The notes: generated by a model from the sequence alone, not told the origin. A stretch of 64,000 nucleotides of DNA from Edaphobacter sp. 12200R-103 (GCF_010093025.1 NZ_CP048114.1:3782001-3846000), one strand, 5' to 3'. Shown: positions 39,383-48,205, counted from the first letter of the stretch. Made by a program: numbers and translations.

Positions 39383-41368
39383 CTAGAAATCCAACTTGTC
39401 GATGTTCGCCTTGTTGATGAGCATCGGCTTGCCCAGGATGATCTCGCTTCCGCGCACATCCAGCTCTCCCAGGCGCCCGGCGTTAATCGAAGTTGCGTTG
39501 GGAGGTATCTTCCCTTGTGAAGCAAGCCATCCGGCGTAGACAGTCAGATAACCGAGGTCCCTCGTGTTCCACAGCACGATTGTTTGTACCACTCCGCTAT
39601 GGATGTAGGGACGACAGATGGTCGGCAGCGAAAGCCCGATCACATTCACCTTGCTTCTGGCCTGCTGGACTGCCTCGGCCGCTCCGGGAACCGCAGGAGC
39701 GGAGATGGCGATGATCAGCTTCACGTCGGGATAAACCTTCAGGATGTTCTGTGTCTGCGAGAAGGCCTTGTCGCGATCGTCGTCGCTGGGCAACACCGTT
39801 ACCAGTTTCATCTGCGGATAGCGCTCGGCTACTCTCTGGCGAATAAATGAGATCCACTCGTTCTGATTCTCCGCGCTTAGCGGCCCGGTGATGATGGCAA
39901 AATCGCCTTTGCCGTTCAGCAGGCGCGCTCCTTCGTCGGCCAGGGTATCGGCAATCGCCTGGGGTGTGGCCTGGTTCAGGAAGTAGTCGCGCCCATCCGG
40001 CTCCGCGTCCGCATCCCACGTCAGCACCGGGATGTGATGCTGCCGTGCCTTGCGCAGCACCGTCGAGATGCTCCCTTTGTTCGCCACTGCAACCACGATG
40101 GCGTCAACGTGTCGCGTGATCCAGCTCTCGACCAGCTCGTTCTGCATGGAAGGATCGAGACTGGTCGGTCCATCCCAGATCAGGTCGACTCCAAGCTGCC
40201 GTGCAGCCTCCTCCGCACCCGCACGTGCGCTAATAAAGTAAGGATCGCCCTTGGCTTTGGGCATCACTGCGATCACCGGTCGATGCTCAGCTAACCCTGC
40301 GTTTGCCCGCGAAGATCGCAGCGTGAACGCAATCGCAATCGCAACCACAGCAGCGCCAGCAGCTCCTGCAATCAGCAGCGGACGCCGCCACCGTGCCCAG
40401 CGTTGTCGCATGGCCTGCATTCGCTCGGTCAGCAGATCGCTCGCTACCACCAGGATCAGAAGCGCTCCGGTCAGAACGCCGGTTGCCTCCGACGGCTGTG
40501 CCAGCAGATGCAGTCCATTCTGCAGCACGCACAGAAACAGAAGCCCAAGCACGCTGCCGAAAAGATCGCCTCGCCCGCCGAAGACGGATGTTCCTCCGAT
40601 CACAATGGCCGTTATAGCCTGAAGCTCGAATCCCGTGCCCAGGTCCGACTTTGCAAGTCCAAGATGCGCGACATAGATGATGGCCGCCACCCCGGACACA
40701 ACTCCGGACAGCAGGTAAACCAGCGCGAGATATCGCCTGACCGGAAGCCCGGCGTACCGGGCGCCCTCAGCGTTCAGCCCGATGGCGTAGAGGCCGCGCC
40801 CTACCTTCGACCAGTGGAGAAGAACAGCATAAAAGGCGATGAAGAGCAGGAATACAAACACCTGGATCGGGACACTCCACAGATATCCCTGTCCCAGCCG
40901 CAAAAAACTCTCCGGGTATCCTGTCACACTGACTGCGGCATGCGTGACACCCTCCGCGACTCCGCGATAGAGCGAGTATGTGCCCAGAGTGATGATCAGG
41001 GCAGGAAGGTTCAGGGAGGCAATCAGCGCGGCGTTCACCGCTCCGCAGAGAAGTGCGACCAGCAGCGCAAGCGCAGCCGCGGCGGGAATCGAAAGGTGAA
41101 GGTTCTGCCACGCCAGCCCGAAGGTGACAGCTACCAGTCCGATGGTTGAGCCGACGGAGAGATCAATTCCGCCGGTGATCAGGATGGGAGTCAGCGCGAC
41201 GACCAGAAGTCCAAGCTCCACGCTGAAGCGAAGAATCTCCATCCCATTCGTCCATGTCAGGAACGCAGGCGAGGAGACGCCGAAGACGATGATCTCAACG
41301 AGCAGTGCACCCAGCAGCGCCCATTGAATCCCGGAGAGTCTGAACTTAGGCCGCAAGTGTGTGTGCAT
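39383..41368 (-). CDS. Fused sugar ABC permease and periplasmic sugar-binding protein
   Basis: A 661-residue fusion. Residues 1-325 are an RbsC-type permease of the CUT2 importer class (LVVALTPILITGGIDLSVGS, AIGLNAEGARYAGLPVRR, GGTSVFGGRGDLFGSVLG). A further hydrophobic helix lies at about residues 331-350, then residues 364-661 form a complete LsrB/RhaS-type binding protein (GDPYFISARAGAEEAARQLG, TWDADAEPDGRDYFLNQATP, IAISAPAVPGAAEAVQQ). The binding domain would be tethered outside the membrane. No separate binding-protein gene is present in the operon. The ATG overlaps the preceding permease by 23 bases. Confidence 0.92.
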   Translation of the reverse strand: MHTHLRPKFRLSGIQWALLGALLVEIIVFGVSSPAFLTWTNGMEILRFSVELGLLVVALTPILITGGIDLSVGSTIGLVAVTFGLAWQNLHLSIPAAAALALLVALLCGAVNAALIASLNLPALIITLGTYSLYRGVAEGVTHAAVSVTGYPESFLRLGQGYLWSVPIQVFVFLLFIAFYAVLLHWSKVGRGLYAIGLNAEGARYAGLPVRRYLALVYLLSGVVSGVAAIIYVAHLGLAKSDLGTGFELQAITAIVIGGTSVFGGRGDLFGSVLGLLFLCVLQNGLHLLAQPSEATGVLTGALLILVVASDLLTERMQAMRQRWARWRRPLLIAGAAGAAVVAIAIAFTLRSSRANAGLAEHRPVIAVMPKAKGDPYFISARAGAEEAARQLGVDLIWDGPTSLDPSMQNELVESWITRHVDAIVVAVANKGSISTVLRKARQHHIPVLTWDADAEPDGRDYFLNQATPQAIADTLADEGARLLNGKGDFAIITGPLSAENQNEWISFIRQRVAERYPQMKLVTVLPSDDDRDKAFSQTQNILKVYPDVKLIIAISAPAVPGAAEAVQQARSKVNVIGLSLPTICRPYIHSGVVQTIVLWNTRDLGYLTVYAGWLASQGKIPPNATSINAGRLGELDVRGSEIILGKPMLINKANIDKLDF

Positions 41369-42296
41369 CGTCCCTACGGTAGAACTGCAGTGCGTCGACA
41401 GCGACTGCAATCAGAATGATGGCGCCCTGGATAGCCTTTTCCCAATATGCGTTGATTCCCAGAAAGGTAAGAGCAGAACCGATACCGCTGAGCAGAATCA
41501 CTCCCAGCACCGTGCCGGTGATCGTGGCGGCGCCTCCCGTAATGGCGGCGCCTCCAACGGCCACCGCGGCGATTACCTTCAGCTCAAGTCCAAGGCCCGA
41601 GTTACTGGGGACCTGGTTGAACCTTACAGCGTTCAGGGCTGCTGCAAGGCCGGTCAAAACCCCGGTCAACGCAAAGACTCCAAACACCACCCGCGATGTA
41701 TGGATACCTGCAATGTGAGCCGCCGCCTTATTAGAGCCAGTCGCGATGATTTCTCGGCCTATTCGGAGGTGCTTCAGGCCTGCTGCACCCAGCAGCACCG
41801 TCACGGTAACGACAGCAAGACATAGTTCCGTAAAGCTGCTCTGTGACAGCCCGAACCATTGGAACTGCTGCGGAAGCCCCTGGATCCAGGCACCCTGCGT
41901 ATACCAGCGCAGTCCGTCGCGCAGGGCAACCATCGTGGCGAGCGTCGCCACAATCGACGGAATCCGGATGTATGCAGTCAGGCCACCGTTCGCCGCTCCC
42001 ATCGAGGCTCCAGCTACGCCCGCAATCAGAACACTTACCACCATGGGCATCCCGGCTCTGGCACACTCTCCCATCACTACGCTGCAGATGGCGAAGATGG
42101 ACCCGACCGAGATGTCGATCTCGCCGGTCAGAATCACCATCGTCATTCCAATGGCGATCATCATCGTCGGCAGGTTTGCCAGGAAGAGATCCACCAGGTT
42201 CGTCGCGGTAAAGAAACCCGTCGTTCGCCACGCCAGCAACAGCATGAGAGCTGCGATCGTGACGGCCAGTGCAATCTCGCGTACACGATAGCTCAT
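41346..42296 (-). CDS. Sugar ABC transporter permease
   Basis: A 316-residue inner-membrane protein of the RbsC/XylH type with about eight to ten helices. MMIAIGMTMVILTGEIDISVGS and GREIIATGSNKAAAHIAGI are family marks. The ATG at 42296 forms a 4-base ATGA overlap with the ATPase gene; the frame upstream of that is ATPase sequence. It pairs with the fused permease downstream to form a heterodimeric channel. Best matches by eye are the AI-2/rhamnose importers, but the sugar is not determined. Confidence 0.92.
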   Translation of the reverse strand: MSYRVREIALAVTIAALMLLLAWRTTGFFTATNLVDLFLANLPTMMIAIGMTMVILTGEIDISVGSIFAICSVVMGECARAGMPMVVSVLIAGVAGASMGAANGGLTAYIRIPSIVATLATMVALRDGLRWYTQGAWIQGLPQQFQWFGLSQSSFTELCLAVVTVTVLLGAAGLKHLRIGREIIATGSNKAAAHIAGIHTSRVVFGVFALTGVLTGLAAALNAVRFNQVPSNSGLGLELKVIAAVAVGGAAITGGAATITGTVLGVILLSGIGSALTFLGINAYWEKAIQGAIILIAVAVDALQFYRRDDAHTLAA

Positions 42297-43816
42297 GCCT
42301 GTACTGTCTCCTGTGCCAGCGCATCCGGGTGTCCGAAGGCCAGAGCCATGATGCGGGCCTGGGTAGCCTCTTCCCTTTGGAGAATTCCCGCGATCGTCTT
42401 CTTGCGAAACACCGCGATACGATCGCACATGCCCAGAATCTCCGGAAGCTCTGAGGAGATAAGGATGATGGCGACACCCCGCTCCGCCATCTGGCCAATC
42501 AGTTCGTGAATCTCCGACTTTGAGCCGACGTCCACTCCCTGGGTTGGCTCGTCGAGAATCATGATCTGCGGGTCAATCGCCAGCCAGCGCGCCAGCGCGA
42601 CCTTCTGCTGGTTTCCTCCCGAAAGCGTCCTCGCGGCGACCGAAGCTCCCGCGGCCTTGATACGGAGGTCGCGGATATATCGCTCGCCCTGCGAGGCTTC
42701 CTTTTCGCGGTGTACCAGGCCCAGCCTGCATACGCTGTCCAGACTGGCCATGCTCATGTTCTCGCCCAGGTCCATATCCAGAATCAGCCCGTGCTGGCGG
42801 CGATCCTCCGGAAGATATCCGATACCTAGTGAGATCGCGTGGGCGGGCGAATGGATCTGCACCGGCGAACCGTGCAGGTAGATGGGGCAGGCCGCAGGGG
42901 AAAGGCCAAAGAGTGTCTTTGCAAGCTCTGTGCGGCCGGAGCCTACGAGGCCGGCCATCCCCAGGATCTCTCCTTTTTTGACGGAGAACGAGATGTCATG
43001 CAGCCCGAGGGAGGAGTTCGAGAGATTGCAGACCTCGAGCGCTGTCGCACCCATCGCCACAGTGTGCTTGGGAAAGATGGAAGCCAGCGACCGGCCCACC
43101 ATCAGCTGGATCATGCCTCCACGGTCGATGCCGGCTGCCTCCCTGCACGCGATGGTGTTGCCGTCGCGCAGAACCGTAATGCGGTCCGCAATGGCCTGTA
43201 TCTCCTCCAATCGGTGCGAGATATAGACGATCCCCACGCCCGACTGCCGGAACTGCCGGATCAGCGAAAAGAGATGATCCACCTCACGATCGGTCAGCAG
43301 GGCCGTGGGCTCATCCATCAGTAGAATCTTCGCGTCGGCGCCGATGGCCTTGGCGATCTCAACAATCTGCTGCTCTGCCATGCTCAACGATCCCGCGATG
43401 CGCTTCGGATCCAGATCCACTCCAACCCGGTGAAGAAGCTCACGGGCCTGTCCGTGGCGGCGCTTCCAGTCCACGCGCCATCCGGAAGCGCCATTCTCAA
43501 GTGCGAGCGCGATGTTTTCAGCAACCGTCAGGTGAGGGAAGAGGAGGGGCTGCTGATGGATCGCGGCAATCCCAAGCGATCGTGCCGCCTGCGGACTGAA
43601 GTTTGCGACCCTTTGTCCGTGAACCACAAGCTCACCGGAATCCGGCTGTAGTGCCCCGGTCACAATTTTTGTGAAGGTGGATTTCCCGGCGCCGTTCTCG
43701 CCGATCAGCGCATGGACCTCGCCTTCGCGCAGCTCAAACGAGACGCCCTTCAGAGCCTGAATGCCTGCGAAGCTCTTCGTAATGCCGGTCGCGCTGAGAA
43801 TAGGATTCATGGGCAT
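42293..43816 (-). CDS. Sugar ABC transporter ATP-binding protein (tandem ATPase)
   Basis: A 507-residue protein with two ATPase halves, as in RbsA/XylG. The first has Walker A GENGAGKST, signature LSMAEQQIVEIAKAI and Walker B KILLMDEPTA. The second starts GMAGLVGSGRTELAKTL with a degenerate Walker A, followed by LSGGNQQKVALARWLA and IMILDEPTQGVDVG. It energises the two permeases encoded next. First gene of the importer operon, right behind an operator at 43856. ATG at 43810 is an alternative start. Confidence 0.95.
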   Translation of the reverse strand: MPMNPILSATGITKSFAGIQALKGVSFELREGEVHALIGENGAGKSTFTKIVTGALQPDSGELVVHGQRVANFSPQAARSLGIAAIHQQPLLFPHLTVAENIALALENGASGWRVDWKRRHGQARELLHRVGVDLDPKRIAGSLSMAEQQIVEIAKAIGADAKILLMDEPTALLTDREVDHLFSLIRQFRQSGVGIVYISHRLEEIQAIADRITVLRDGNTIACREAAGIDRGGMIQLMVGRSLASIFPKHTVAMGATALEVCNLSNSSLGLHDISFSVKKGEILGMAGLVGSGRTELAKTLFGLSPAACPIYLHGSPVQIHSPAHAISLGIGYLPEDRRQHGLILDMDLGENMSMASLDSVCRLGLVHREKEASQGERYIRDLRIKAAGASVAARTLSGGNQQKVALARWLAIDPQIMILDEPTQGVDVGSKSEIHELIGQMAERGVAIILISSELPEILGMCDRIAVFRKKTIAGILQREEATQARIMALAFGHPDALAQETVQA

Positions 43817-43855
43817 GGAGCAAGACGAGATCCGGTGGAAAGACGCACGATTTGC

Positions 43856-43896
43856 TGAGACGTCTCACGGTATCGTTTGACGATTTCAGCTGTCAA
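43856..43896 (-). promoter_or_regulatory. Importer promoter with LacI-type operator
   Basis: On the minus strand TTGACA at 43896-43891, overlapping the stop codon of the LacI gene, then an 18-bp spacer and TACCGT, then TGAGACGTCTCA at 43867-43856 around the expected start of transcription. Repressor binding here would block the ABC importer. Confidence 0.78.
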
Positions 43897-44984
43897 CGCG
43901 CTGCTGCAACTGCGCGTCTTCGAGGCTTCTTTGGGAGAAGAGGCGGATGATGCGATGCTGCCAGATCGATGGGCGAGCCTGACGATTCGCGCACCGTCAG
44001 GGTGGCGGGAAGATGAACGCGCTTGCGTCCGCCTTCCGTATCCCCTTCCTCGATTCGCTCCAGCAGAACCTCGACTGCGCGGTATCCCATGTCGAAGGTC
44101 GGTTGCACCACCGATGTAATGCCGGGCTGAAAGAAGTCTTCCGCCGTGATCTCATCGAAGGTCACAAAGGCGAAGTCCCTCGGCGTGCTCAGTCCTATGC
44201 TGTAAAGGCTTCGCAGAGCGGCCAGCCCTGTCACCCCATTGGTCGCAAACAGCGCCGTCGGCCTGCCCTCCGGCCGCAGCATTCCGTTCTGGCACAGGCG
44301 GGCCACCTCATCCTGCTCGAAGCTGCCATTCCAGACCAGCGAGCGCTGCACAGGAATGCCGCTCTTCTGGAGCGCCTGTCGGTATCCTCGCACCCGCTCC
44401 TGCTCATTGCGCAGGCTCAGCGGTCCCGTGATGACGGCAATGTCCGTGTGGCCGCGCGTCATCAGGTGCGTAATGGCCATTTCGGCTGCCCCGCAGTCGT
44501 CAACGCACACTGAATCCAGATCCAGGTTGACGGGAATGCGGTCGAGGCACACGACGGGAAATGCGGAGCTGATCGACTCCCACCTCTCTGGGCTCATCTC
44601 TTCGCCGCTCGCCGTGACCAGCAGCATGCCTTCAATTCTCTGCGCCCGCAGCAGCGCAATCATCTCCGATTCGCGGTCCGGGCTTCCCTCCGAATCCAGC
44701 ACGATCAGAAAGTAGCCATGCTCGCGTGCAGCACACTCCGCGCCGCGGATAATCTTCGGAAAGAAGGGGATTGTGATGTCAGGGACTACGATTCCGAGTG
44801 TACGGGTACGATTTGTCTTCAGGCTTCGCGCAATCAGATTCGGCTGATAGTTCAGAAGCCGGATCGCTTCCAGAACCTTCTGTCGGGCCCGTTCACTGAC
44901 CTTGGTCGAGCCGCTGATTACATTCGAGACAGTGCCGGCCGATACACCCGCTAGTTTTGCCAGCTCCTTTTGTGTGGGGGGCAT
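43893..44984 (-). CDS. LacI-family transcriptional repressor
   Basis: A 363-residue regulator. Residues about 4-24 are the helix-turn-helix (QKELAKLAGVSAGTVSNVIS), followed by the hinge NLIARSLKTNRTRTLGIV. The effector domain has VVPDITIPFFPKIIRGAE, FPVVCLDRIPVNLDLDSVCVDD and FVTFDEITAEDFFQPGIT. The basic C-terminus (KKPRRRAVAAAR) is unusual. Three copies of TGAGACGTCTCA, a typical LacI-type operator shape with central CG, lie near this gene's neighbours, one of them behind its own stop and another 149 bp before its start. It very likely binds them and senses the imported sugar. Confidence 0.93.
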   Translation of the reverse strand: MPPTQKELAKLAGVSAGTVSNVISGSTKVSERARQKVLEAIRLLNYQPNLIARSLKTNRTRTLGIVVPDITIPFFPKIIRGAECAAREHGYFLIVLDSEGSPDRESEMIALLRAQRIEGMLLVTASGEEMSPERWESISSAFPVVCLDRIPVNLDLDSVCVDDCGAAEMAITHLMTRGHTDIAVITGPLSLRNEQERVRGYRQALQKSGIPVQRSLVWNGSFEQDEVARLCQNGMLRPEGRPTALFATNGVTGLAALRSLYSIGLSTPRDFAFVTFDEITAEDFFQPGITSVVQPTFDMGYRAVEVLLERIEEGDTEGGRKRVHLPATLTVRESSGSPIDLAASHHPPLLPKKPRRRAVAAAR

Positions 44985-45089
44985 AATGACAAAATCCTAC
45001 ATTACGGTTAATGTTGCGGTCCTCGTTTCCTCTCGCGAGCAGCCGCTGCCGCGATTGCTCCTCGGTTGGACTCACCGGGAGAGGGATGC

Positions 45090-45147
45090 TTGACAGCCCT
45101 CCAGGCCCTTGCGTAGCATCATCATCTCTCGAAATGAGACGTCTCAT
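45090..45147 (+). promoter_or_regulatory. Promoter and LacI-type operator ahead of the cytochrome gene
   Basis: TTGACA (45090-45095), an 18-bp spacer, TAGCAT (45114-45119), and palindrome AATGAGACGTCTCATT at 45133-45148. It shares CGAAATGAGACGTCTCAT with the site at 30082-30099. It lies between the LacI gene and the cytochrome gene in a 405-bp gap (44985-45389) with no other gene; the leader from here to the ATG is about 240 nt. Confidence 0.75.
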
Positions 45148-45389
45148 TCTGGCTTAAAGTTTCAGGATCAGGGGAGCCTCTTCTTCGCTGGATCGGTTGA
45201 TCAGGCCCGGTTCCATTCCCGCGAATCCGGATTCGATTTGTGCTCCGGTAAAATGGAAGAGCTTGCCGGCATGCTGCCTGGACGGGAAGAATCTTCGTCG
45301 AATACCGCCGTCAGATACGCCAGGCCGTAGCGCAGGTGAAACGCAGATGCACGAACAACTTTATAAGCAGGTGCGGTTTGAATAAAGGT

Positions 45390-45983
45390 ATGGTCAAACA
45401 GAACAAGTCGGCTTGGCACTCTTCACGTGCGGTCTGGATGGGAGTTCTCACGGTCGGGGGAGGTCTGATGATTACCTCCACGGCGGCCCTTGCCGCCCCT
45501 GCCCTCTTTGCAGCTCCGGCGCAGTCTGCTCCGGCGGCACAGTCTGCTCCGGCGGCACAGTCTCAGGCCAAGGCAGATCCTTATCCTCAACTGCCTGAAG
45601 GGGCCGGCAAGCAGACGGTCATCAAAGTCTGTGGAAAGTGTCATTCGCCGACCAATGTCATCGCCAACGGACAGAATCAACAAGGGTGGGAAGACACCAT
45701 CACCAAGATGGCTGGTCTGGGTGCCTCGGCGTCCGATGAAGAGTACACAGCCATTCTCGACTACCTGGTCAAGAACTTCCCGCAGGTCACGTCCAAGGTC
45801 AACATGAACCAGGCGACCAAGGAAGATATTGAGAAGCAGCTTGGCTTCTCCGCCAAGGATGCCGATGCAATCGTTGCCTATCGCACCAAGAACGGAAACT
45901 TCAAAACCATCGAAGATGTCGAAAAGGTTCCGATGATCAACGCGATGGACGTCGCGGCTCGCAAGAATCGGATGGCGTTCTAA
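45390..45983 (+). CDS. Cytochrome c fused to a helix-hairpin-helix domain
   Basis: A 197-residue exported protein. After a signal/membrane helix (GVLTVGGGLMITSTAALAA) comes an APAQSAPAAQSAPAAQS repeat, then a mono-heme site KVCGKCHSPTNV with a c-type fold (GWEDTITKMAGLG, YTAILDYLVKNFP). The C-terminal 60 residues are a ComEA-like helix-hairpin-helix (VNMNQATKEDIEKQLGFS, DADAIVAYRTKNGNFKTIEDVEKV). AAAGGT precedes the ATG. It could be the electron acceptor of the propeller proteins; shared operator supports this. The HHH domain in a secreted cytochrome is odd. Confidence 0.85.
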   Translation: MVKQNKSAWHSSRAVWMGVLTVGGGLMITSTAALAAPALFAAPAQSAPAAQSAPAAQSQAKADPYPQLPEGAGKQTVIKVCGKCHSPTNVIANGQNQQGWEDTITKMAGLGASASDEEYTAILDYLVKNFPQVTSKVNMNQATKEDIEKQLGFSAKDADAIVAYRTKNGNFKTIEDVEKVPMINAMDVAARKNRMAF

Positions 45984-46003
45984 GAAGCGATCGTCATAGC
46001 GAA

Positions 46004-46041
46004 AATGAGAAGAGGACTCCCGCGGGAGTCCTCTTCTCATT
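46004..46041. terminator. 38-bp perfect palindrome after the cytochrome gene
   Basis: A perfect 38-bp inverted repeat centred on CCCGCGGG, 20 bp after the cytochrome stop. There is no clear T tract on the plus strand (TGCTGG follows) and only TTTT on the minus strand. It may be a bidirectional terminator or a protein-binding site. The remainder of the 377-bp gap 45984-46360 holds a repeat copy and no gene. Confidence 0.6.
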
Positions 46042-46192
46042 GCTGGCTCATAGCGTGTCGGGGATGCATTTACCAAAGACCATTGATCGGCTGCTCCAGG
46101 CTGTATCCACCTGCTCCCGGCTGCATATAGCCTTTGCATCGGGCAACCGCAGGTTTATTTCCTCCGATATTTGGCAAATATTTTTGGCCAAA

Positions 46193-46300
46193 GTGTCATC
46201 CTGAGCGAGCGTAGCGAGTCGAAGGATCTGCGGTGTGGGATGGTGGCTGAGGCAAAAACACAGATCGTTTGACTTCCCGGCTTCACTCAGGAGGACATTC
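46193..46300. repeat. Dispersed palindromic repeat, copy 4 with degenerate right arm
   Basis: Left arm GTGTCATCCTGAGCGAGCG...GTCGAAGGATCTGCGG is intact. The linker GGGATGGTGGCTGAG resembles copy 3. The right arm is decayed (ACAGATCGTTTGACT...CACTCAGGAGGAC). Confidence 0.75.
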
Positions 46301-46360
46301 CGACCATGGCCGCATAGTCGCCGTTGTCATGCATCCTGCTGCGACCGTACTCAATACGCT

Positions 46361-46843
46361 CTAGACCTGCGACGCCAGATGCTCGATCTGCTGCAGGTGA
46401 TTGATGTCGTGGCCCGCGATGGTCTCCACAAGGGTCCACAATGTCATGGTCCCCCGCTCGGGATGGGTCGTTGGATGATGACGGTCGTCGGCGGTCACCG
46501 TGGTCAGAAATTTGAGGTTCCAGTTCCGAGCCACCGCAAACATGTCAAAAGCCGATTTCAGGTCGTAAGCAGCGTAGCGTTCCGCCCATTGGTTCTGGTC
46601 GAAGGGCTGGATGAGATGGTGCTCTTTCGCCAGTGTCTGGCGCAGACGAACCGCGAAGACAATCTCGCAGTCCGCCAGGTGCGCAAGAATCTCCCGGACA
46701 CTCCATCTGCCGGGCGCAAGGTTGCGATCTGCCTGAGCCGGTGACAATGGATCGATGAGAGCATGGAGCCGCTCGACCGTAGCGGTAATGACCGGTATCG
46801 GTTCCTGATCTCCCAGAAATCTGGCGTACGGGTTAAGCTCCAT
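46361..46843 (-). CDS. DinB-superfamily protein
   Basis: A 160-residue four-helix-bundle protein of the DinB/YfiT superfamily. Metal-binding His residues are spaced as expected: ILAHLADCEIVFAVRLR, then GHDINHLQQIEHL. RWSVREILAHL is a typical opening. No catalytic role is established for many members; some are thiol transferases. It is cytoplasmic, apparently monocistronic, and convergent with the cytochrome gene. It is unrelated to DNA polymerase DinB. Confidence 0.88.
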   Translation of the reverse strand: MELNPYARFLGDQEPIPVITATVERLHALIDPLSPAQADRNLAPGRWSVREILAHLADCEIVFAVRLRQTLAKEHHLIQPFDQNQWAERYAAYDLKSAFDMFAVARNWNLKFLTTVTADDRHHPTTHPERGTMTLWTLVETIAGHDINHLQQIEHLASQV

Positions 46844-47030
46844 GGCCTGACGGTATCACGACCCGGCAGCTCTGTCCTCAGACAAGTGCTCAATTCAAGT
46901 CGGCTTCTGACGACAAGCTTTTGTTCGTTTGAAAAGGCGTGCGGGATACGCGGAGACAGGGATCGAAAACACATCGTCGTCGCCTATCTCGCACGCCTCT
47001 GGAAGTGCAGACCAGCTTGCAAAAATCTGC

Positions 47031-47645
47031 TCAATTGCTCAATCCGACGACCTGCTGAACGTACCTCGGCGTCATTCCTTCCTGCAGCATAAAAGCGGCG
47101 ACATCCGCTCGCGAAATGGTGAAGCCGCCTTTCGGAAGATGACCGGCGCTAACCCGTGGGTGCCCAGTGGGTTTGGCATCGAGAAGGCGCGGAGGACGGA
47201 GGATCGTCCACGCGAGATCGGGTTGCGTGATCTCATGCTCACTCTCGCGATGATCCTGGGTTACGTTCCGAAAGAGCGTGTTCGACATCACGGAGAAGAT
47301 CGGGCCGCCCTCATCGAACAGAAATGCAGTGGTGACATGGATGACCCGGTGCACGCCGGCCGCACGCATGGCCTGAACCAGCACCCGGCCGAAGTCGCGA
47401 CGGAGATTTGTACGGCGCAGAGTGGTTGGGCCGAAGGCGGAGAGGACAGCGTCGCTGCCCTCGATGGCCGATGCCATCTCATTGAGATGGAATAGATTGC
47501 CGCCGATAACACGAAGCCGTGCGTCGCGGCTGGAGATCTTCTCAGGGGCACGTGCAAACGCAGTCACTTCATGGCCCTGGTCCAGGGCGAGGGGGAGGAG
47601 GCGGCGGCCGATGCCGCCGGTTGCTCCAAGAATCGTGAGTCGCAT
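47031..47645 (-). CDS. NAD(P)-binding protein, NmrA/SDR type
   Basis: A 204-residue atypical SDR. The cofactor motif is ILGATGGIGRRLLPLAL (GxxGxxG) and the middle has GSDAVLSAFGP and HVTTAFLFDEGG. The protein is short and lacks a classical YxxxK. Start at 47645 has GGAG 9 nt upstream. Probably an NAD(P)-dependent reductase or redox sensor. It is co-oriented with the SnoaL-like gene 39 bp upstream, so the two form a likely operon under the divergent TetR regulator. Confidence 0.82.
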   Translation of the reverse strand: MRLTILGATGGIGRRLLPLALDQGHEVTAFARAPEKISSRDARLRVIGGNLFHLNEMASAIEGSDAVLSAFGPTTLRRTNLRRDFGRVLVQAMRAAGVHRVIHVTTAFLFDEGGPIFSVMSNTLFRNVTQDHRESEHEITQPDLAWTILRPPRLLDAKPTGHPRVSAGHLPKGGFTISRADVAAFMLQEGMTPRYVQQVVGLSN

Positions 47646-47684
47646 GTCTGTTTTCTCCGTAACCTGCAAACTGGGTTTTGATGG

Positions 47685-48119
47685 TTATCGGTTCGCTGGC
47701 GCACCGGGGATGGAGACTCCAATCTGGCGGAGCACTCCTGCCAAGTCGAGCTGCAGCCACTGCTCAGCGATCCTGTCGCCTTCAAAGCGGTAAAGGACGA
47801 TGGCGTTCTGGGTGATGGGTCTGCCTGTCGGGGCGATGCCGCGGATAGGCGCTGTGTGCGTAGCGGTCATGGACCAGCGGGCCGCCGCCTTGTCTCCGCT
47901 GACGATGATGTCCTCGACCTTGAAGTGGTGATCAGGGAACATCGCATGCACCCCGTCCACGGTCTCCTGGATGGCCGCCAACCCGGTCCTCTCGCCATTC
48001 GGGGTGTGGAGGATGGCGTCTTCGGTGTAGATCTCCGGAAGGATTCCGGACTGGTGCTGGTTGAGGCACTGCTCGTAAAAGCGATGGACGGTCGCTGCCT
48101 GGTTGCTGGTAGAGGTCAT
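47685..48119 (-). CDS. SnoaL-like ester-cyclase/NTF2-fold protein
   Basis: A 144-residue small alpha+beta-barrel protein. The N-terminus VHRFYEQCLNQHQSGILPEIYTEDAILHTP and TVDGVHAMFPDHHFKVEDII are typical of SnoaL-like polyketide cyclases and NTF2 relatives. Function beyond the fold is unknown. AAGGAG lies 7 nt before the ATG. It is transcribed away from the TetR gene, with an AT-rich palindromic region between. Confidence 0.85.
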   Translation of the reverse strand: MTSTSNQAATVHRFYEQCLNQHQSGILPEIYTEDAILHTPNGERTGLAAIQETVDGVHAMFPDHHFKVEDIIVSGDKAAARWSMTATHTAPIRGIAPTGRPITQNAIVLYRFEGDRIAEQWLQLDLAGVLRQIGVSIPGAPANR

Positions 48120-48143
48120 TTAAGACTCCTTCGAAAGAATAGG

Positions 48144-48205
48144 TTGAATAAATATATATATATTCAATAAATGAACATATATCAAACATAAATCTATACT
48201 GTCAA
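48144..48205. promoter_or_regulatory. Divergent promoter/operator region of the TetR gene
   Basis: A perfect TTGACA on the minus strand (48205-48200), 18-bp spacer and TATATG (48181-48176) drive the SnoaL-like gene. Downstream of it, TTGAATA (48144-48150) and TATTCAA (48161-48167) form an AT-rich inverted repeat, a candidate TetR operator. Confidence 0.55.

Noticed and set aside
38449..39525. 358-residue minus-strand frame
   Set aside because: Crosses the repeat copy at 39131 and antisense DUF4432 sequence.
45530..45575. Tandem repeat in the cytochrome gene as a CRISPR or recombination signal
   Set aside because: Two and a half copies of an Ala/Pro/Gln codon repeat inside a coding linker; no spacers.
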